DNA of 38,688 nucleotides from Citrobacter freundii (GCA_003243445.1 QFQQ01000063.1:1-38688), one strand, 5' to 3'. Positions 1 to 8,372 are shown, numbered from the stretch's first letter. Numbers and translations are program-made. Notes: a model not told the origin generated them from the sequence alone.

Positions 1-106
1 CATCTGCGCATCTGCGTGTTTTATATCCGCGTAAATCTGCGGGAACCTTACGCCATTCATAGATTTGGGTAACGATTAGCCCCAAGGGAGAGATTTAGAG
101 GGGCCC
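1..106. repeat. Left copy of a composite intergenic repeat, inverted relative to the right flank
   Basis: The stretch begins with overlapping ATCTGCG units (2-8, 10-16, 35-41). It then carries three blocks that recur at the right end of the window in reverse complement and in the same order. AATCTGCGGGAACCTTACGC (34-53) matches 38617-38636. ATTTGGGTAACGATTAGCC (63-81) matches 38588-38606. The C/G-rich block 79-106, ending in GAGGGGCCC, matches 38453-38480 imperfectly. No open reading frame of interest lies here. The stretch is downstream of the FucP-like gene, so it may also act as a transcript end, but I see no clean terminator hairpin with a T-tract. Confidence 0.85.
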
Positions 107-120
107 TGCATTTTCCAAAC

Positions 121-1392
121 CTAAATCACTTTCGAAGGCCGCGCCCCCCTCCATCCGAAATAAGCAACTACTATAAAGCAGATCAACGGAATGATATAGC
201 CTGTACGAATATCTCCCGTACTATCACTGATCGCACCGAACAATCTCGGCAACACGGCACCGCCAACGATCGACATAATGATCAGGCTGCTTCCATATTC
301 CGTATCTGCACCAAGGTCTTTTATTCCCAACGCGAAAATGGTGGGAAACATGATCGACATAAAAAAACAGATCAGCATGATCGAATACACCGTGATCATG
401 CCGTGCATAAAGATGGCAATGAAGCATAGTAATGCACTACATATTGCATACACAGCCAGCAACCTCGCAGGCGCGATGAACTTCATCAGAAAAGTTCCCA
501 GGAATCTTCCGATCAAGAATGCGATCCCACAACCTCCGAGCAGGTCTGCGGCATCCACTTCCCGCATAGAGGCGGCCTGCGTTGCATATAAAATAAACAA
601 GCTGAATACAGATACCTGCGCACCCACGTAAAAGAATTGTGCCACTACAGCCCAGGTCAAATGTTTATGCCGGAATGCATGCAGGATATTTTTGCTGCCC
701 GGTTGCTGCTGATCCTGCCGGATCTTCGGCAAACGGGTGAAGGTAAATACAATGGCAATAAAGACCAATACAGCACCGAGAATGAAGTAGGGTGTTTTTA
801 CAGAAGATGCTTCTGTTGCCAGTGCTATCGAACGCACAGAAGGCGTCATGGCAGCAAGCTCCGCATCATTGTAGCCTTTTGTAAGGATCACCCTTGCTCC
901 GATCACCGGGGCCAGTGCAGCCGCAAGGCCATTGAAGGATTGCGCCAGATTCAGCCGGAACGTACTGCTTTCCGCAGGACCGAGCGCACTGGCATAAGGA
1001 TTGGCTGCAGTTTCAAGGATGGTCAGTCCGCAGGCGATCACAAATAAAGCCAGCAGGAAAAAATTGTATGATTGAAGATTTGCCGCAGGGATGAACAGAA
1101 AAGCTCCCAGCGCAAACAACAATAAACCAGTGATGATGCCGGTCTTGTATCCGTAGCGTTTCATAATAAAACCTGCCGGCAATGCGATCAGAAAGTAAGC
1201 AATAAAAACTGCTGAGTCCACCAGCGTAGCCTGCGTAGTGGTAAGCGTGAACGATTTCTTCAGGTGCGGGATCAGTATAGGATCCAGGTTGTGTGCAAAT
1301 CCCCAAAGGAAAAACAAGGTAGTGATGAGTATAAGAGCAAAAGTTGTGTTACCGGCAGGAGCGGCTGCAGCTGAACGGGCTTGTATTTTCAT
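121..1392 (-). CDS. fucP: FucP-like MFS sugar:H+ symporter (L-fucose permease family)
   Basis: A 12-helix inner-membrane permease of the FHS/FucP branch of the major facilitator superfamily, predicted to bring L-fucose or a related hexose into the cytoplasm with protons. The first helix carries the family segment WGFAHNLDPILIPHLKK (Asp37). The residue equivalent to E. coli FucP Glu135 is Glu127 in ILETAANPYA, followed by LAQSFNGLAAAL. The open frame extends to a TTG codon at 1416, but the first ATG, at 1392, gives a normal FucP start (MKIQARS) and is preferred, for 423 residues. The gene stands alone: the mutarotase gene ends 540 bp upstream, beyond a repeat tract. Its own promoter has a -7 box at 1495-1502 and an AraC-type operator at 1521-1562. 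Placement beside fucosidases and a mutarotase favours fucose as substrate; that is inference. Confidence 0.9.
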   Translation of the reverse strand: MKIQARSAAAAPAGNTTFALILITTLFFLWGFAHNLDPILIPHLKKSFTLTTTQATLVDSAVFIAYFLIALPAGFIMKRYGYKTGIITGLLLFALGAFLFIPAANLQSYNFFLLALFVIACGLTILETAANPYASALGPAESSTFRLNLAQSFNGLAAALAPVIGARVILTKGYNDAELAAMTPSVRSIALATEASSVKTPYFILGAVLVFIAIVFTFTRLPKIRQDQQQPGSKNILHAFRHKHLTWAVVAQFFYVGAQVSVFSLFILYATQAASMREVDAADLLGGCGIAFLIGRFLGTFLMKFIAPARLLAVYAICSALLCFIAIFMHGMITVYSIMLICFFMSIMFPTIFALGIKDLGADTEYGSSLIIMSIVGGAVLPRLFGAISDSTGDIRTGYIIPLICFIVVAYFGWRGARPSKVI

Positions 1393-1494
1393 ATGTGAGT
1401 GATGGAATAAGTCCAACGGCTGTTATTCAAAAGCGACCTTCCTATTACCTATTGATCAGGCTTGATCATATTGAACAATGATTATTGACTGCGT

Positions 1495-1502
1495 CAAATT
1501 TA
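1495..1502 (-). promoter_or_regulatory. Bacteroidota-type -7 box of the fucP-like gene
   Basis: Read on the minus strand this is TAAATTTG, a full match to the Bacteroidota -7 consensus TAnnTTTG. It lies about 100 bp upstream of the preferred ATG of the permease. No TTTG -33 element is present at the normal 19-21 bp spacing; that place is taken by the edge of the operator at 1521-1562, as expected for an activator-dependent promoter. Confidence 0.6.
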
Positions 1503-1520
1503 ACTTCACCGGCAGAGTGC

Positions 1521-1562
1521 TTTTTACACATAACCGACTTTCTTTTTCATGAATCCGACTTT
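1521..1562 (-). promoter_or_regulatory. AraC-type operator, copy A (upstream of fucP-like gene)
   Basis: Plus-strand halves are TTTTTACACATAACCGACTT (1521-1540) and TCTTTTTCATGAATCCGACT (1541-1560). The CGAC cores at 1535 and 1556 are 21 bp apart. The whole 40 bp aligns without gaps to copies at 7391-7430 and 10271-10311. A 21-bp, two-turn direct repeat is the geometry of classical AraC sites. The first core lies 33 bp from the -7 box end. Assignment to the AraC-type regulator at 7438 is inference from proximity. Confidence 0.75.
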
Positions 1563-1800
1563 TGGATCTGCGTAGGTTCCCGCAGATGACGCAGATTTTA
1601 TTACTCATAAAATTGGAGAGGTTGACCTCGCAGATGCATGCTTCTAGCTGGTTACGCAGATGACGCAGATAAGCCTTTGTTTTCATAGAAATATCTGCGT
1701 GATCTGCGACAACAGATAACGCAAAGCCCGGCTTCTCAAAGTCTGGTCGAATATAAAAAAGGATAATCTGCGAAATCTGCGGGAGATTACGCCGATCGAA
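1563..1800. repeat. Tract of CTGCG / CGCAG intergenic repeats
   Basis: At least ten copies of ATCTGCG or its complement CGCAGAT occur here in both orientations, for example GGTTCCCGCAGATGACGCAG (1574-1593) and AAATCTGCGGGAGATTACGC (1774-1793). The first of these is the same family as the blocks at 34-53 and 38617-38636. A 119-codon open frame crosses the tract on the minus strand, but its codons come from the repeats and I do not call it a gene. Together with 1-53 the tract brackets the fucP-like gene. Confidence 0.75.
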
Positions 1801-1833
1801 AGGTAGACGCTCCACTAAATCTCAAACAAGAAA

Positions 1834-1854
1834 GGGGAAGTAGAAACTCCCCCC
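1834..1854 (-). terminator. Possible intrinsic terminator after the mutarotase gene
   Basis: On the minus strand GGGG-AGT pairs with ACT-CCCC around a four-base loop with one bulged base, and is followed by TTTCTTGTTTG. It lies about 80 bp beyond the stop of the mutarotase gene. The stem is short and the T-tract interrupted, so this is a moderate call. Confidence 0.45.
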
Positions 1855-1932
1855 TACGATTGCTTGTTCAACTTAACGAAACTGCTAAAGCAGCAGATGC
1901 TGCGTATTTAGGATACCTGCCATCTATTTTTA

Positions 1933-2268
1933 CTATAACTCAAATATCTTTTCCATCGGAACCCATTTCTCTCCGTCCCTAGCCCATGGAAGTGGTTGCT
2001 GGAATTGCCACATCAACTTCTCCCATTTCTGCACAACAGGATTGGCCGCATCCATTTCATTCTTTCGATCGGGATCAAACCAGTCTGTTGTTTCGATCAC
2101 CATGAACAAACGGTTCCCTGTACGGAAGATCTCCATCTTCGTAATGCCGGCGTCAGTAATGCTACTGTTCACTTCTTTCCAGCTATTTTCCTTTTTGTGC
2201 CAGTATTCATACTGTTCGATCAATTCTTTTTCATCCTTGAGATCCGCTGCGAAACAATACTTCTGCAT
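1933..2268 (-). CDS. L-rhamnose mutarotase family protein (DUF718), probably an L-fucose mutarotase
   Basis: A 111-residue cytoplasmic protein of the RhaM/DUF718 ferredoxin-like family, which interconverts alpha and beta anomers of 6-deoxy-L-hexoses. Length and order fit: an N-terminal DLKDEKELIEQYEYWHKK with Tyr20 and His24 in the place of the catalytic Tyr/His pair, a central ITKMEIFRTGNRLFMVIE strand pair, and a C-terminal KWEKLMWQFQQPLPWA. The start is an ATG at 2268 with no alternative upstream. It lies 74 bp downstream of the first susD and is probably the last gene of the susC-susD-mutarotase transcript. No rhamnose pathway gene or rhamnosidase is present, while two fucosidases and two FucP-like permeases are, so L-fucose is the more likely substrate. 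The family also has known fucose members. The substrate is inference. Confidence 0.85.
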   Translation of the reverse strand: MQKYCFAADLKDEKELIEQYEYWHKKENSWKEVNSSITDAGITKMEIFRTGNRLFMVIETTDWFDPDRKNEMDAANPVVQKWEKLMWQFQQPLPWARDGEKWVPMEKIFEL

Positions 2269-2342
2269 AGGTAGTCATTGAGTTTTCATATCATCTGCGA
2301 ACATTCAAACGGGCCCAAAATGAGGCATCATATGCCCTCGGT

Positions 2343-3980
2343 TTAGTAACCCGGATTCTGCGTAAGGTTTGGATTAATATCCCGTTCAGATTGCGGTACA
2401 GGCCACAATTCGTTTCTTCCCACCACAAAATTTCTTTTCTGATAAATAAAGAAGCCATTGGCATCAACCGGGTAATCGGTGTAATTAGCAGGGTTATTGG
2501 TCAGTTTCATCCCGGTGAACTGGCGGTTCAGTTCTGTTCCTGCTATTCCCCAACGGAGAATATCAAAGTAATGCAGACCCTCGAATGCGAGTTCAGCCGT
2601 CCGCTCGCGTCTTACAGACGCACGAATTGCTGCCGTTGTTCCCACTGTTACAGCGGGCATGTTCACTGATGCTCTTCCACGTACCTTATTGATGGTTGCG
2701 TCCAGCAATGGCTGATCTATCGGATCACCCGCTTCCAGTTTTGATTCGAGATAGCTCAACAGCACTTCAGGATAACGGATCAACGAGAAATTTCCTCCAT
2801 AATTCATCAGGTTGCCGGAGAATGTAGAATCCATGAATTTATTGATGCAGTAACCGCTCCAGTTATACTTGTTCATCCTGTCCGGTGAGCTGGAATTAGG
2901 CGTAGACACATAGGTCACTCCTTTAAAAGTCGTACGGTTATTGATCATGATCGTATAGTCGAGCCGTGGGTCCCGGTTATCATAAGGTGAATTGGGATTG
3001 TAAAGCGGAGACTGATCAATCGTTTTTCCGTCCCTGCATTCAAAAGCCTGCACCAGTTCATTGTATGGTGAGAACTGATGCCAGCCACCCCAGGTTTCCG
3101 GGTATAGATATTGCAGCATCACATGACCGTAAGTATCCTCAATGAACTGCGATGCGAGAACAACCTCTTTGCTGCTTTCACCGGTAAGCATAAAGAGACG
3201 GCGGAAGCCCTGCTGATCGATCTCATACGTTCCTGCATCGATGATCTTTTTATAGCTCGCGGCAGCGGCACTCCATTTCTTCTCTGCCATTTGTACCCGT
3301 CCAAGTATCGCTAATGCAGCGCCGGATGTAAGCCGTCCCATTTCGGCAGAAGACCTTGTCTGCGGCAGAGCAGTATAACTTTCATTCAGTTCAGTTTCCA
3401 CAAAATTCCAGACTTCAGCTTTCGGACTTCTTGCGATCGAGTTTGCTTCCTCGATAGACAAACGCTTTTTAGGCAACGGAACATCGCCGTAATAAAGCGC
3501 GAGATTCAGGAATTCATAGGCCCGCAGGGTTCTCACTTCAGCCGTCATCATCGCTTTCTTCGTCGCGTCCATAGAGATATTAACGATGTTATCAAGGAAG
3601 TTGTTGCAGGTAGCGATCTTCCTGTAAGAGTTTGCCCAATAAGAACCGATCACCCAGTAAGAGGATGTCAGGGTGCCGTCTGTAACATGATCAGGGATGA
3701 GTTCTTTTTCTGATCCGAATCCTGCCATCAGGTCCAGGCCAAGCAATGAGCGCGGCATCCAGAAAGTTTCGCCGGTCCAGCCCGCACCAATGTTGTAACA
3801 ACCCGTCAATGCCAGTGATGCATCTTTTTCCGTTTTCCAGAATGTTGCATCCGAGATCGCATCCAATGGTTGTTTGTCAAAAAAATCTTTCTTGCAACCA
3901 GCTGCCATTACCAGCAGCGATACAATGCCAATTGATTGCAATAAGCGCGTTCTATATAGATTGATGATATTCTTTTTCAT
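2343..3980 (-). CDS. SusD/RagB-family glycan-binding lipoprotein (pair 1)
   Basis: An outer-membrane surface lipoprotein that binds glycan and caps its SusC partner. The open frame reaches a TTG at 4013, but the ATG at 3980 puts a proper lipoprotein signal at the N-terminus (MKKNIINLY..., Cys29 in VMAAGCKKDFFDKQPLD), giving 545 residues. After the lipobox come the SusD_RagB helical TPR core, including RTLRAYEFLNLALYYGDVPL, and a C-terminal RRERTAELAFEGLHYFDILR typical of the family. It ends RDINPNLTQNPGY. It starts 35 bp after the stop of susC1 and precedes the mutarotase gene by 74 bp. Bases before the ATG (CAAAAAAGTAATTATC on the coding strand) resemble those before susC1, an A-rich leader common in this phylum. 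Glycan specificity cannot be read from sequence. Confidence 0.95.
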   Translation of the reverse strand: MKKNIINLYRTRLLQSIGIVSLLVMAAGCKKDFFDKQPLDAISDATFWKTEKDASLALTGCYNIGAGWTGETFWMPRSLLGLDLMAGFGSEKELIPDHVTDGTLTSSYWVIGSYWANSYRKIATCNNFLDNIVNISMDATKKAMMTAEVRTLRAYEFLNLALYYGDVPLPKKRLSIEEANSIARSPKAEVWNFVETELNESYTALPQTRSSAEMGRLTSGAALAILGRVQMAEKKWSAAAASYKKIIDAGTYEIDQQGFRRLFMLTGESSKEVVLASQFIEDTYGHVMLQYLYPETWGGWHQFSPYNELVQAFECRDGKTIDQSPLYNPNSPYDNRDPRLDYTIMINNRTTFKGVTYVSTPNSSSPDRMNKYNWSGYCINKFMDSTFSGNLMNYGGNFSLIRYPEVLLSYLESKLEAGDPIDQPLLDATINKVRGRASVNMPAVTVGTTAAIRASVRRERTAELAFEGLHYFDILRWGIAGTELNRQFTGMKLTNNPANYTDYPVDANGFFIYQKRNFVVGRNELWPVPQSERDINPNLTQNPGY

Positions 3981-4015
3981 GATAATTACTTTTTTGTTGA
4001 ACAGAGATCGCAAGA

Positions 4016-7000
4016 TTAGAATGAAGCATTAAGACCGAAAGTATACACGTTGGTGAGCGGATAGAATTGAGAGCCGTCACCTGTTGCCATTCCCATTTCG
4101 GGATCCCAGCCTTTGTAGAAGCTGTTAATGGAAAACAGGTTCTGTCCGCTGAAGTATACTCTCACTTTACTCAACCCGGCTTTTTTCACAAATGCCGCAG
4201 GCAATGTGTATCCCACCTGGATGTTCTTCAATCTTACGAAACTTGCATCCCTATTCCAGTAAGTAGAGGTCATGATCGTTCCGCTTCCCATGTTCAGACT
4301 TGTGAGCTTTGGATATTCTGCATTAGGATTCGGATTGTCGGTTGTCCAGCGGTTATCAGCCTGCCAGCGCTGGATCTGTCCGCCGTTATAGAAAGCAAAT
4401 GCTGCATAAGAACCGATCTGTTTCTGCCATCCGCCAAGTCCCTGTGCGAGTACATACAGGTCAAATCCTTTATACTCCGCCGTCAACGTCAAACCATACG
4501 TATACTTTGGAACGGTGGTGCCGATCACTTTACGATCATAAGTAGCATCAACAACTCCATCAGGGACACCATTGGGTCCACTGATATCTTTATACCGCAC
4601 AAAACCTGGTTGTGCCGAATAAGGCTGCGTTGGATACTTCGCGATATCCTGAGCATCTGTAAACAAGCCGTCGGCCACATAGCCATAGATGATGCCGATC
4701 GGCTGACCAACAAAAAGCCCGCTGCCGATATTCTGCTGAAGACCTCCTGCGAGAGAAGTGATCCTGTTCTGAATATAAGAGAAGTTGGGAGATACACTGA
4801 AATTGACCGCACCGGCGGTATGCCTGTACGTTATCATTGCTTCAAAGCCTTTATTCTTTACTGACCCAACATTCACCGGAGAGGTTGAAAAACCAAGTAC
4901 GGACGAAGTTGCTACAGTATATAAAACGCCCGTTGTATTCTTATCAAAGACATCCAGTACAACGTTGAGTTTTCCTTTCATGGTGGTCAGATCCAAACCA
5001 ATATTAGTGGTTGTGGTAGTCTCCCAGGTAATATCCGAGTTGCTTAATCTTGTTGTAGCTGCGCCGGATGAAAGCACACCACCAAACGGATAATTTTGTC
5101 CGAGGCTTACGAGATTCTGATATGGATAGGTTCCCACATTCTGATTCCCCAGCTTACCCCATGATGCACGCAGTTTCAGATCATCGATCCAGCTAACACT
5201 TTGCATAAACTCTTCCTGTGAAATACGCCATCCTGCGGAGAAGGATGGAAAGTATCCCCATCTTCCCGCACTGGGAAATCTTGATGTACCGTCTGCGCGC
5301 AGGTTTGCTTCAAGCAGGTATCTGTTCTTAAATATATAATTGAGCCTTCCGAAATAAGAACGCATAGACCATTCAGAAGCCGAACCGGAGTTGGTCATGC
5401 CTGTTGCGGATCCTGCATTCAATTCATACAATAAAGAAGTGGGAAAATCTTTCCTGAATGCGCTGAGATAAGAGTCCTGGTATTTTTCCTGCGACACGCC
5501 TGCAAGGAACGTGAAATTATGATCGCCGATATTTTTGGTATAAAGTGCGGTAGACTGCAGCGTGATCTGTGTTCCCTGCCCCGCTGATACTGTCAGGTTA
5601 TTGGGGCCAACATATTTGTTGGCATCAAACTGAAAATCGGATGCATAATCTTTATTGTAAGAACTCCAGAAGTTATAGCCAAGCTTGGCACTTAATGTGA
5701 GTCCTTTGACCGGTTGCCAGGAAAGCTCGCCTCCGCCAAGAAAGTATTTGTTGGTGCCGCGATAAAATGAGTTGCTGGCAAGCCAGGCTTCAGGACTATA
5801 ATTATCCTGGTAGCCGTAAGTGCCATCAGATTTCAATCCGGCGAACACCGGTCCTTCGCGTAAAGCGAAATTGATCATGCTGTTCATACCGCCATCGTAT
5901 TGACGCGGCGAATGTTGATTGGCGGTGTAGCCCTGGAGACTGACTTTCAAACTAAGATTATCCGTCAGCTTCGCATCGTCATTGAACAGGAAATTATATC
6001 GTTTATATCCGTTCTTTGCGACGATCCCGTCCTGTGTAAGATAGCTGACAGAAAACAGATACCTGTTCTTTTCATTTCCGCCAATGAAAGAAAGATTGTG
6101 GTTGGCCTGAAACCCTGAGCCGGATGTGAGCAGATTCTCAAAATGCGGAACATTGGGGAAGTTGTCAGGGTCGCTTTGATTTCTGAACTTCTCAATATCC
6201 GCATCTGAATAAATATTGGATCCACCGCCATTCCTGCTGGCTTCGTTTCTCAACTGCGCATATTCCCATGAAGGAACAAACTCAGGCAGATTGGTTGCTT
6301 TCTGCCAGCCTACATAGCCGCCATAAGAGATCTGCACTTTTCCGCTTTTCCCTCTCTTCGTTTCGATCAGCACAACGCCGTTTGCGGCACGGCTTCCGTA
6401 AATAGACGCAGAGGCGGCATCTTTCAATACAGATATACTGGCGATATTATTCGGATCAACGTCATTGATCGAAGTTGCAAGACCGTCTACGAGGATAAGC
6501 GGCCCGCCACCAGCACCGTAAGACCCGATACCGCGGATCGTGATCCCCGCGCCATTATTACCCGGTTGACCTGAACCCTGCGATACCACCACACCAGTCG
6601 TCAGACCAGCCAGCGCCTGCGATGCCTGTGTGATAGGCCTGTTCTCTACGTCTTTTGATGAGATAGCAGATACGGAACCGGTGAGATTTACTTTTTTCTG
6701 TGTACCATAACCGATCACCACAACATCATCAAGCTGTCCCTCTGATGCATCCAGCGGGATCGTATAAACCAATGCATCCGTAATACTGATCTCTTTTTTT
6801 GTATAACCAACCGCGCTTATCACAAGCGTTTTACCAGCTGCATCGATCGATAAAGTAAAACTACCGTCATCGCCGGAAGCAACACCTTTATTGGTTTCTT
6901 TTACTGTGACAGAAGCACCGGCAACGGGCTTACCGTCGGAGGTTGTAACAGTTCCTTTAATGATCCGCGGGTCCGGTAACTGGAATGGTGATGCAAATAA

Positions 7001-7081
7001 TGAATGGGAGTAAAATACAAGCAGAAGAAAAAAGATACAATAGCCCTTAGTGTAAAGGGTATTGAGAAATTTGGCAAGCAT
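4016..7081 (-). CDS. SusC/RagA-family TonB-dependent outer-membrane transporter (pair 1)
   Basis: Imports oligosaccharides across the outer membrane using TonB energy, with its SusD partner as lid. The open frame extends to a GTG at 7120, but the ATG at 7081 directly precedes a signal peptide (MLAKFLNTLYTKGYC, then IFFLLLVFYS), giving 1021 residues. Order of domains: signal; carboxypeptidase-D-regulatory-like repeat beginning RIIKGTVTTSDGKPVAGASV; TonB-box-like LDDVVVIGYGTQKKVNLTGS; plug domain with SISVLKDAASASIYGSRAAN; 22-strand beta-barrel ending VYTFGLNASF. The gene starts the transcript susC1-susD1-mutarotase. Its promoter region, about 300 bp away, holds an AraC-type operator (7391-7430) and a -7-like box (7364-7371). 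The predicted leader is long, near 275 bases. Linkage to the fucose genes suggests import of fucosylated oligomers; that is inference. Confidence 0.96.
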   Translation of the reverse strand: MLAKFLNTLYTKGYCIFFLLLVFYSHSLFASPFQLPDPRIIKGTVTTSDGKPVAGASVTVKETNKGVASGDDGSFTLSIDAAGKTLVISAVGYTKKEISITDALVYTIPLDASEGQLDDVVVIGYGTQKKVNLTGSVSAISSKDVENRPITQASQALAGLTTGVVVSQGSGQPGNNGAGITIRGIGSYGAGGGPLILVDGLATSINDVDPNNIASISVLKDAASASIYGSRAANGVVLIETKRGKSGKVQISYGGYVGWQKATNLPEFVPSWEYAQLRNEASRNGGGSNIYSDADIEKFRNQSDPDNFPNVPHFENLLTSGSGFQANHNLSFIGGNEKNRYLFSVSYLTQDGIVAKNGYKRYNFLFNDDAKLTDNLSLKVSLQGYTANQHSPRQYDGGMNSMINFALREGPVFAGLKSDGTYGYQDNYSPEAWLASNSFYRGTNKYFLGGGELSWQPVKGLTLSAKLGYNFWSSYNKDYASDFQFDANKYVGPNNLTVSAGQGTQITLQSTALYTKNIGDHNFTFLAGVSQEKYQDSYLSAFRKDFPTSLLYELNAGSATGMTNSGSASEWSMRSYFGRLNYIFKNRYLLEANLRADGTSRFPSAGRWGYFPSFSAGWRISQEEFMQSVSWIDDLKLRASWGKLGNQNVGTYPYQNLVSLGQNYPFGGVLSSGAATTRLSNSDITWETTTTTNIGLDLTTMKGKLNVVLDVFDKNTTGVLYTVATSSVLGFSTSPVNVGSVKNKGFEAMITYRHTAGAVNFSVSPNFSYIQNRITSLAGGLQQNIGSGLFVGQPIGIIYGYVADGLFTDAQDIAKYPTQPYSAQPGFVRYKDISGPNGVPDGVVDATYDRKVIGTTVPKYTYGLTLTAEYKGFDLYVLAQGLGGWQKQIGSYAAFAFYNGGQIQRWQADNRWTTDNPNPNAEYPKLTSLNMGSGTIMTSTYWNRDASFVRLKNIQVGYTLPAAFVKKAGLSKVRVYFSGQNLFSINSFYKGWDPEMGMATGDGSQFYPLTNVYTFGLNASF

Positions 7082-7363
7082 AACAATTAGTTTTTTGTGG
7101 CGAAATAGCAATACGTTCACAAACCTGGTTGTTCTAAAGCTTTATACATAACCGTCTTTCTGCCAGAGCCCGCAATGCAGCAGGACATGACGCACCGACG
7201 CAAAACAAAGCCGGTGTCATTGCTGACAGTGGAACGATAATGATGAAAAATTCAGACAACAAAAATGAAGGAAAAGGTCCGCTATGACCTATACTTAGTA
7301 ACTTGCAGCATCAGCTAGCTCAGACGGCAAACCAACAAGTACGTTGTGATCACGGCCCTTGTG
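7082..7363 (-). other. Long predicted leader of susC1; no gene seen
   Basis: Between the -7-like box and the susC1 ATG lie about 280 bp without an open frame of interest. The coding-strand bases just before the ATG are A-rich (CACAAAAAACTAATTGTT) and probably act in ribosome binding. A small inverted repeat, AGGTC/GACCT, occurs near 7275-7290. I recognise no riboswitch. Confidence 0.5.
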
Positions 7364-7371
7364 TAAAGTTA
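7364..7371 (-). promoter_or_regulatory. -7-like box of susC1
   Basis: On the minus strand this is TAACTTTA, one base from the Bacteroidota consensus TAnnTTTG. It is 34 bp from the first CGAC core of the operator, almost the same spacing as at the other two operators (33 bp each). That constancy is the main support. Confidence 0.55.
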
Positions 7372-7390
7372 ATATTCGGGATATCGATTT

Positions 7391-7430
7391 TTTTTACATA
7401 GATTCGACTTTGTATTATACAAATCCGACT
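7391..7430 (-). promoter_or_regulatory. AraC-type operator, copy B (between susC1 and araC)
   Basis: Plus-strand halves are TTTTTACATAGATTCGACTT (7391-7410) and TGTATTATACAAATCCGACT (7411-7430), with CGAC cores at 7405 and 7426, 21 bp apart. It has the same orientation relative to a minus-strand gene as copies A and C. The site ends only 7 bp before the ATG of the regulator, so bound protein would also block translation-start-proximal transcription of its own gene. Autoregulation is therefore plausible but is inference. Confidence 0.78.
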
Positions 7431-7437
7431 CACACAT

Positions 7438-8346
7438 ATGGTACGACGATTGCTACACCACTCATTCATCTTGCTGAACGTAGATTATGTAAGTCTGGGT
7501 GACAGATGGAATTACAAAAATGTGATCAGCCCTTATTACCGCATGTATTACATCGATGCGGGTGAAGGATCTATTTCCAATGGAAAGAAAAGCTGGGTAC
7601 TGGAACCGGGATATATATACCTTATACCGAGTTTTACTATTTGCGATCTGCATTGCTCCTCTTATTTAAGTCAGTATTTTATCCATTTCTTTGAAGAGGC
7701 GCGTGATGGGATCTCGTTGTTCCATTATAACCGGAATATCTTCAAGATCGAAGCGACGGATCTTGACATTGCTAATTTCAAACGGATCTATGAGATCAAT
7801 CCCTACAGAAAGATCAACCGCTCCGATAACCCGAAAGTTTATGAAAAGAATGTGTATTACCAGGAGTATGAAGAGTTAAACAACAAACAGAGCAATAAGT
7901 CCTTTCTTGAAACGCAGGGAATCATGCTGCAGTTGGTATCTAAGTTCCTGGATGAAGAACAATCACAATTTGGCAACGTGCATGATGTTCCGTCCAAGAT
8001 TATCGACTTATTGGGATTTATCCAATTGAATCTTGATAAACCACTTACCGTAAAGATGCTGGCGGACAAGGTAAATCTTCATTCCGATTATCTTTCCAGG
8101 ATCTTCCTGAAATTAACCGGTGAACGCCCGCTTGCATACATTCATACAAAACGGATCGAGCGGGCACAGTATCTTATTGTAACTACAGACCTTTCGCTTA
8201 CACAGATAGCAGAAGACACAGGCTTTAGCAGCCTGCCCCATTTCTCGAAGGTATTCAGGGTTGTAACAAGTTTAACGCCGGGGAAATACAGGGAACAGAA
8301 TAATATGGTTGATGAAGATCGTGGGGTAGAAGAAAAACAAACGTAA
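7438..8346 (+). CDS. AraC-family transcriptional regulator with cupin-type sensor domain
   Basis: A 302-residue regulator and the only plus-strand gene. Residues about 1-185 form an AraC_binding (cupin-like) sugar-sensor region, with PYYRMYYIDAGEGSISNG and WVLEPGYIYLIPSF typical of the double-stranded beta-helix. Residues about 188-288 are an HTH_18 DNA-binding domain with two helix-turn-helix units, LTVKMLADKVNLHSDYLSRI and LSLTQIAEDTGFSSLPHFSK, closing with TPGKYRE. There is no membrane segment or phosphorylation module, so it is a one-component cytoplasmic regulator rather than a hybrid two-component system. It is divergent from susC1 and convergent with GH29. The 40-bp operator occurs beside this gene and upstream of the fucP-like and GH29 genes, which makes those its likely targets. 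The effector is probably L-fucose or a fucosylated oligomer; this is inference. The ATG at 7438 lies 7 bp from the operator. Confidence 0.93.
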   Translation: MVRRLLHHSFILLNVDYVSLGDRWNYKNVISPYYRMYYIDAGEGSISNGKKSWVLEPGYIYLIPSFTICDLHCSSYLSQYFIHFFEEARDGISLFHYNRNIFKIEATDLDIANFKRIYEINPYRKINRSDNPKVYEKNVYYQEYEELNNKQSNKSFLETQGIMLQLVSKFLDEEQSQFGNVHDVPSKIIDLLGFIQLNLDKPLTVKMLADKVNLHSDYLSRIFLKLTGERPLAYIHTKRIERAQYLIVTTDLSLTQIAEDTGFSSLPHFSKVFRVVTSLTPGKYREQNNMVDEDRGVEEKQT

Positions 8347-8372
8347 CGTCTAACGTGAGGGCCAAAATAAAA

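Noticed and set aside
1393..1416. Upstream TTG start for the fucP-like gene
   Set aside because: The first ATG at 1392 gives a normal FucP N-terminus; TTG is rarer and adds no recognisable sequence.
1563..1800. CTGCG repeats as a CRISPR array
   Set aside because: Units are short, in both orientations, and without regular spacers or cas genes.
1456..1815. 119-codon minus-strand open frame between the fucP-like gene and the mutarotase
   Set aside because: It is built from CTGCG repeats and covers operator A and the -7 box; no domain or lipobox is visible.
4067..4864. 265-codon plus-strand open frame inside susC1
   Set aside because: It is antisense to a full TonB-dependent barrel whose reading frame is strongly conserved; a shadow frame.
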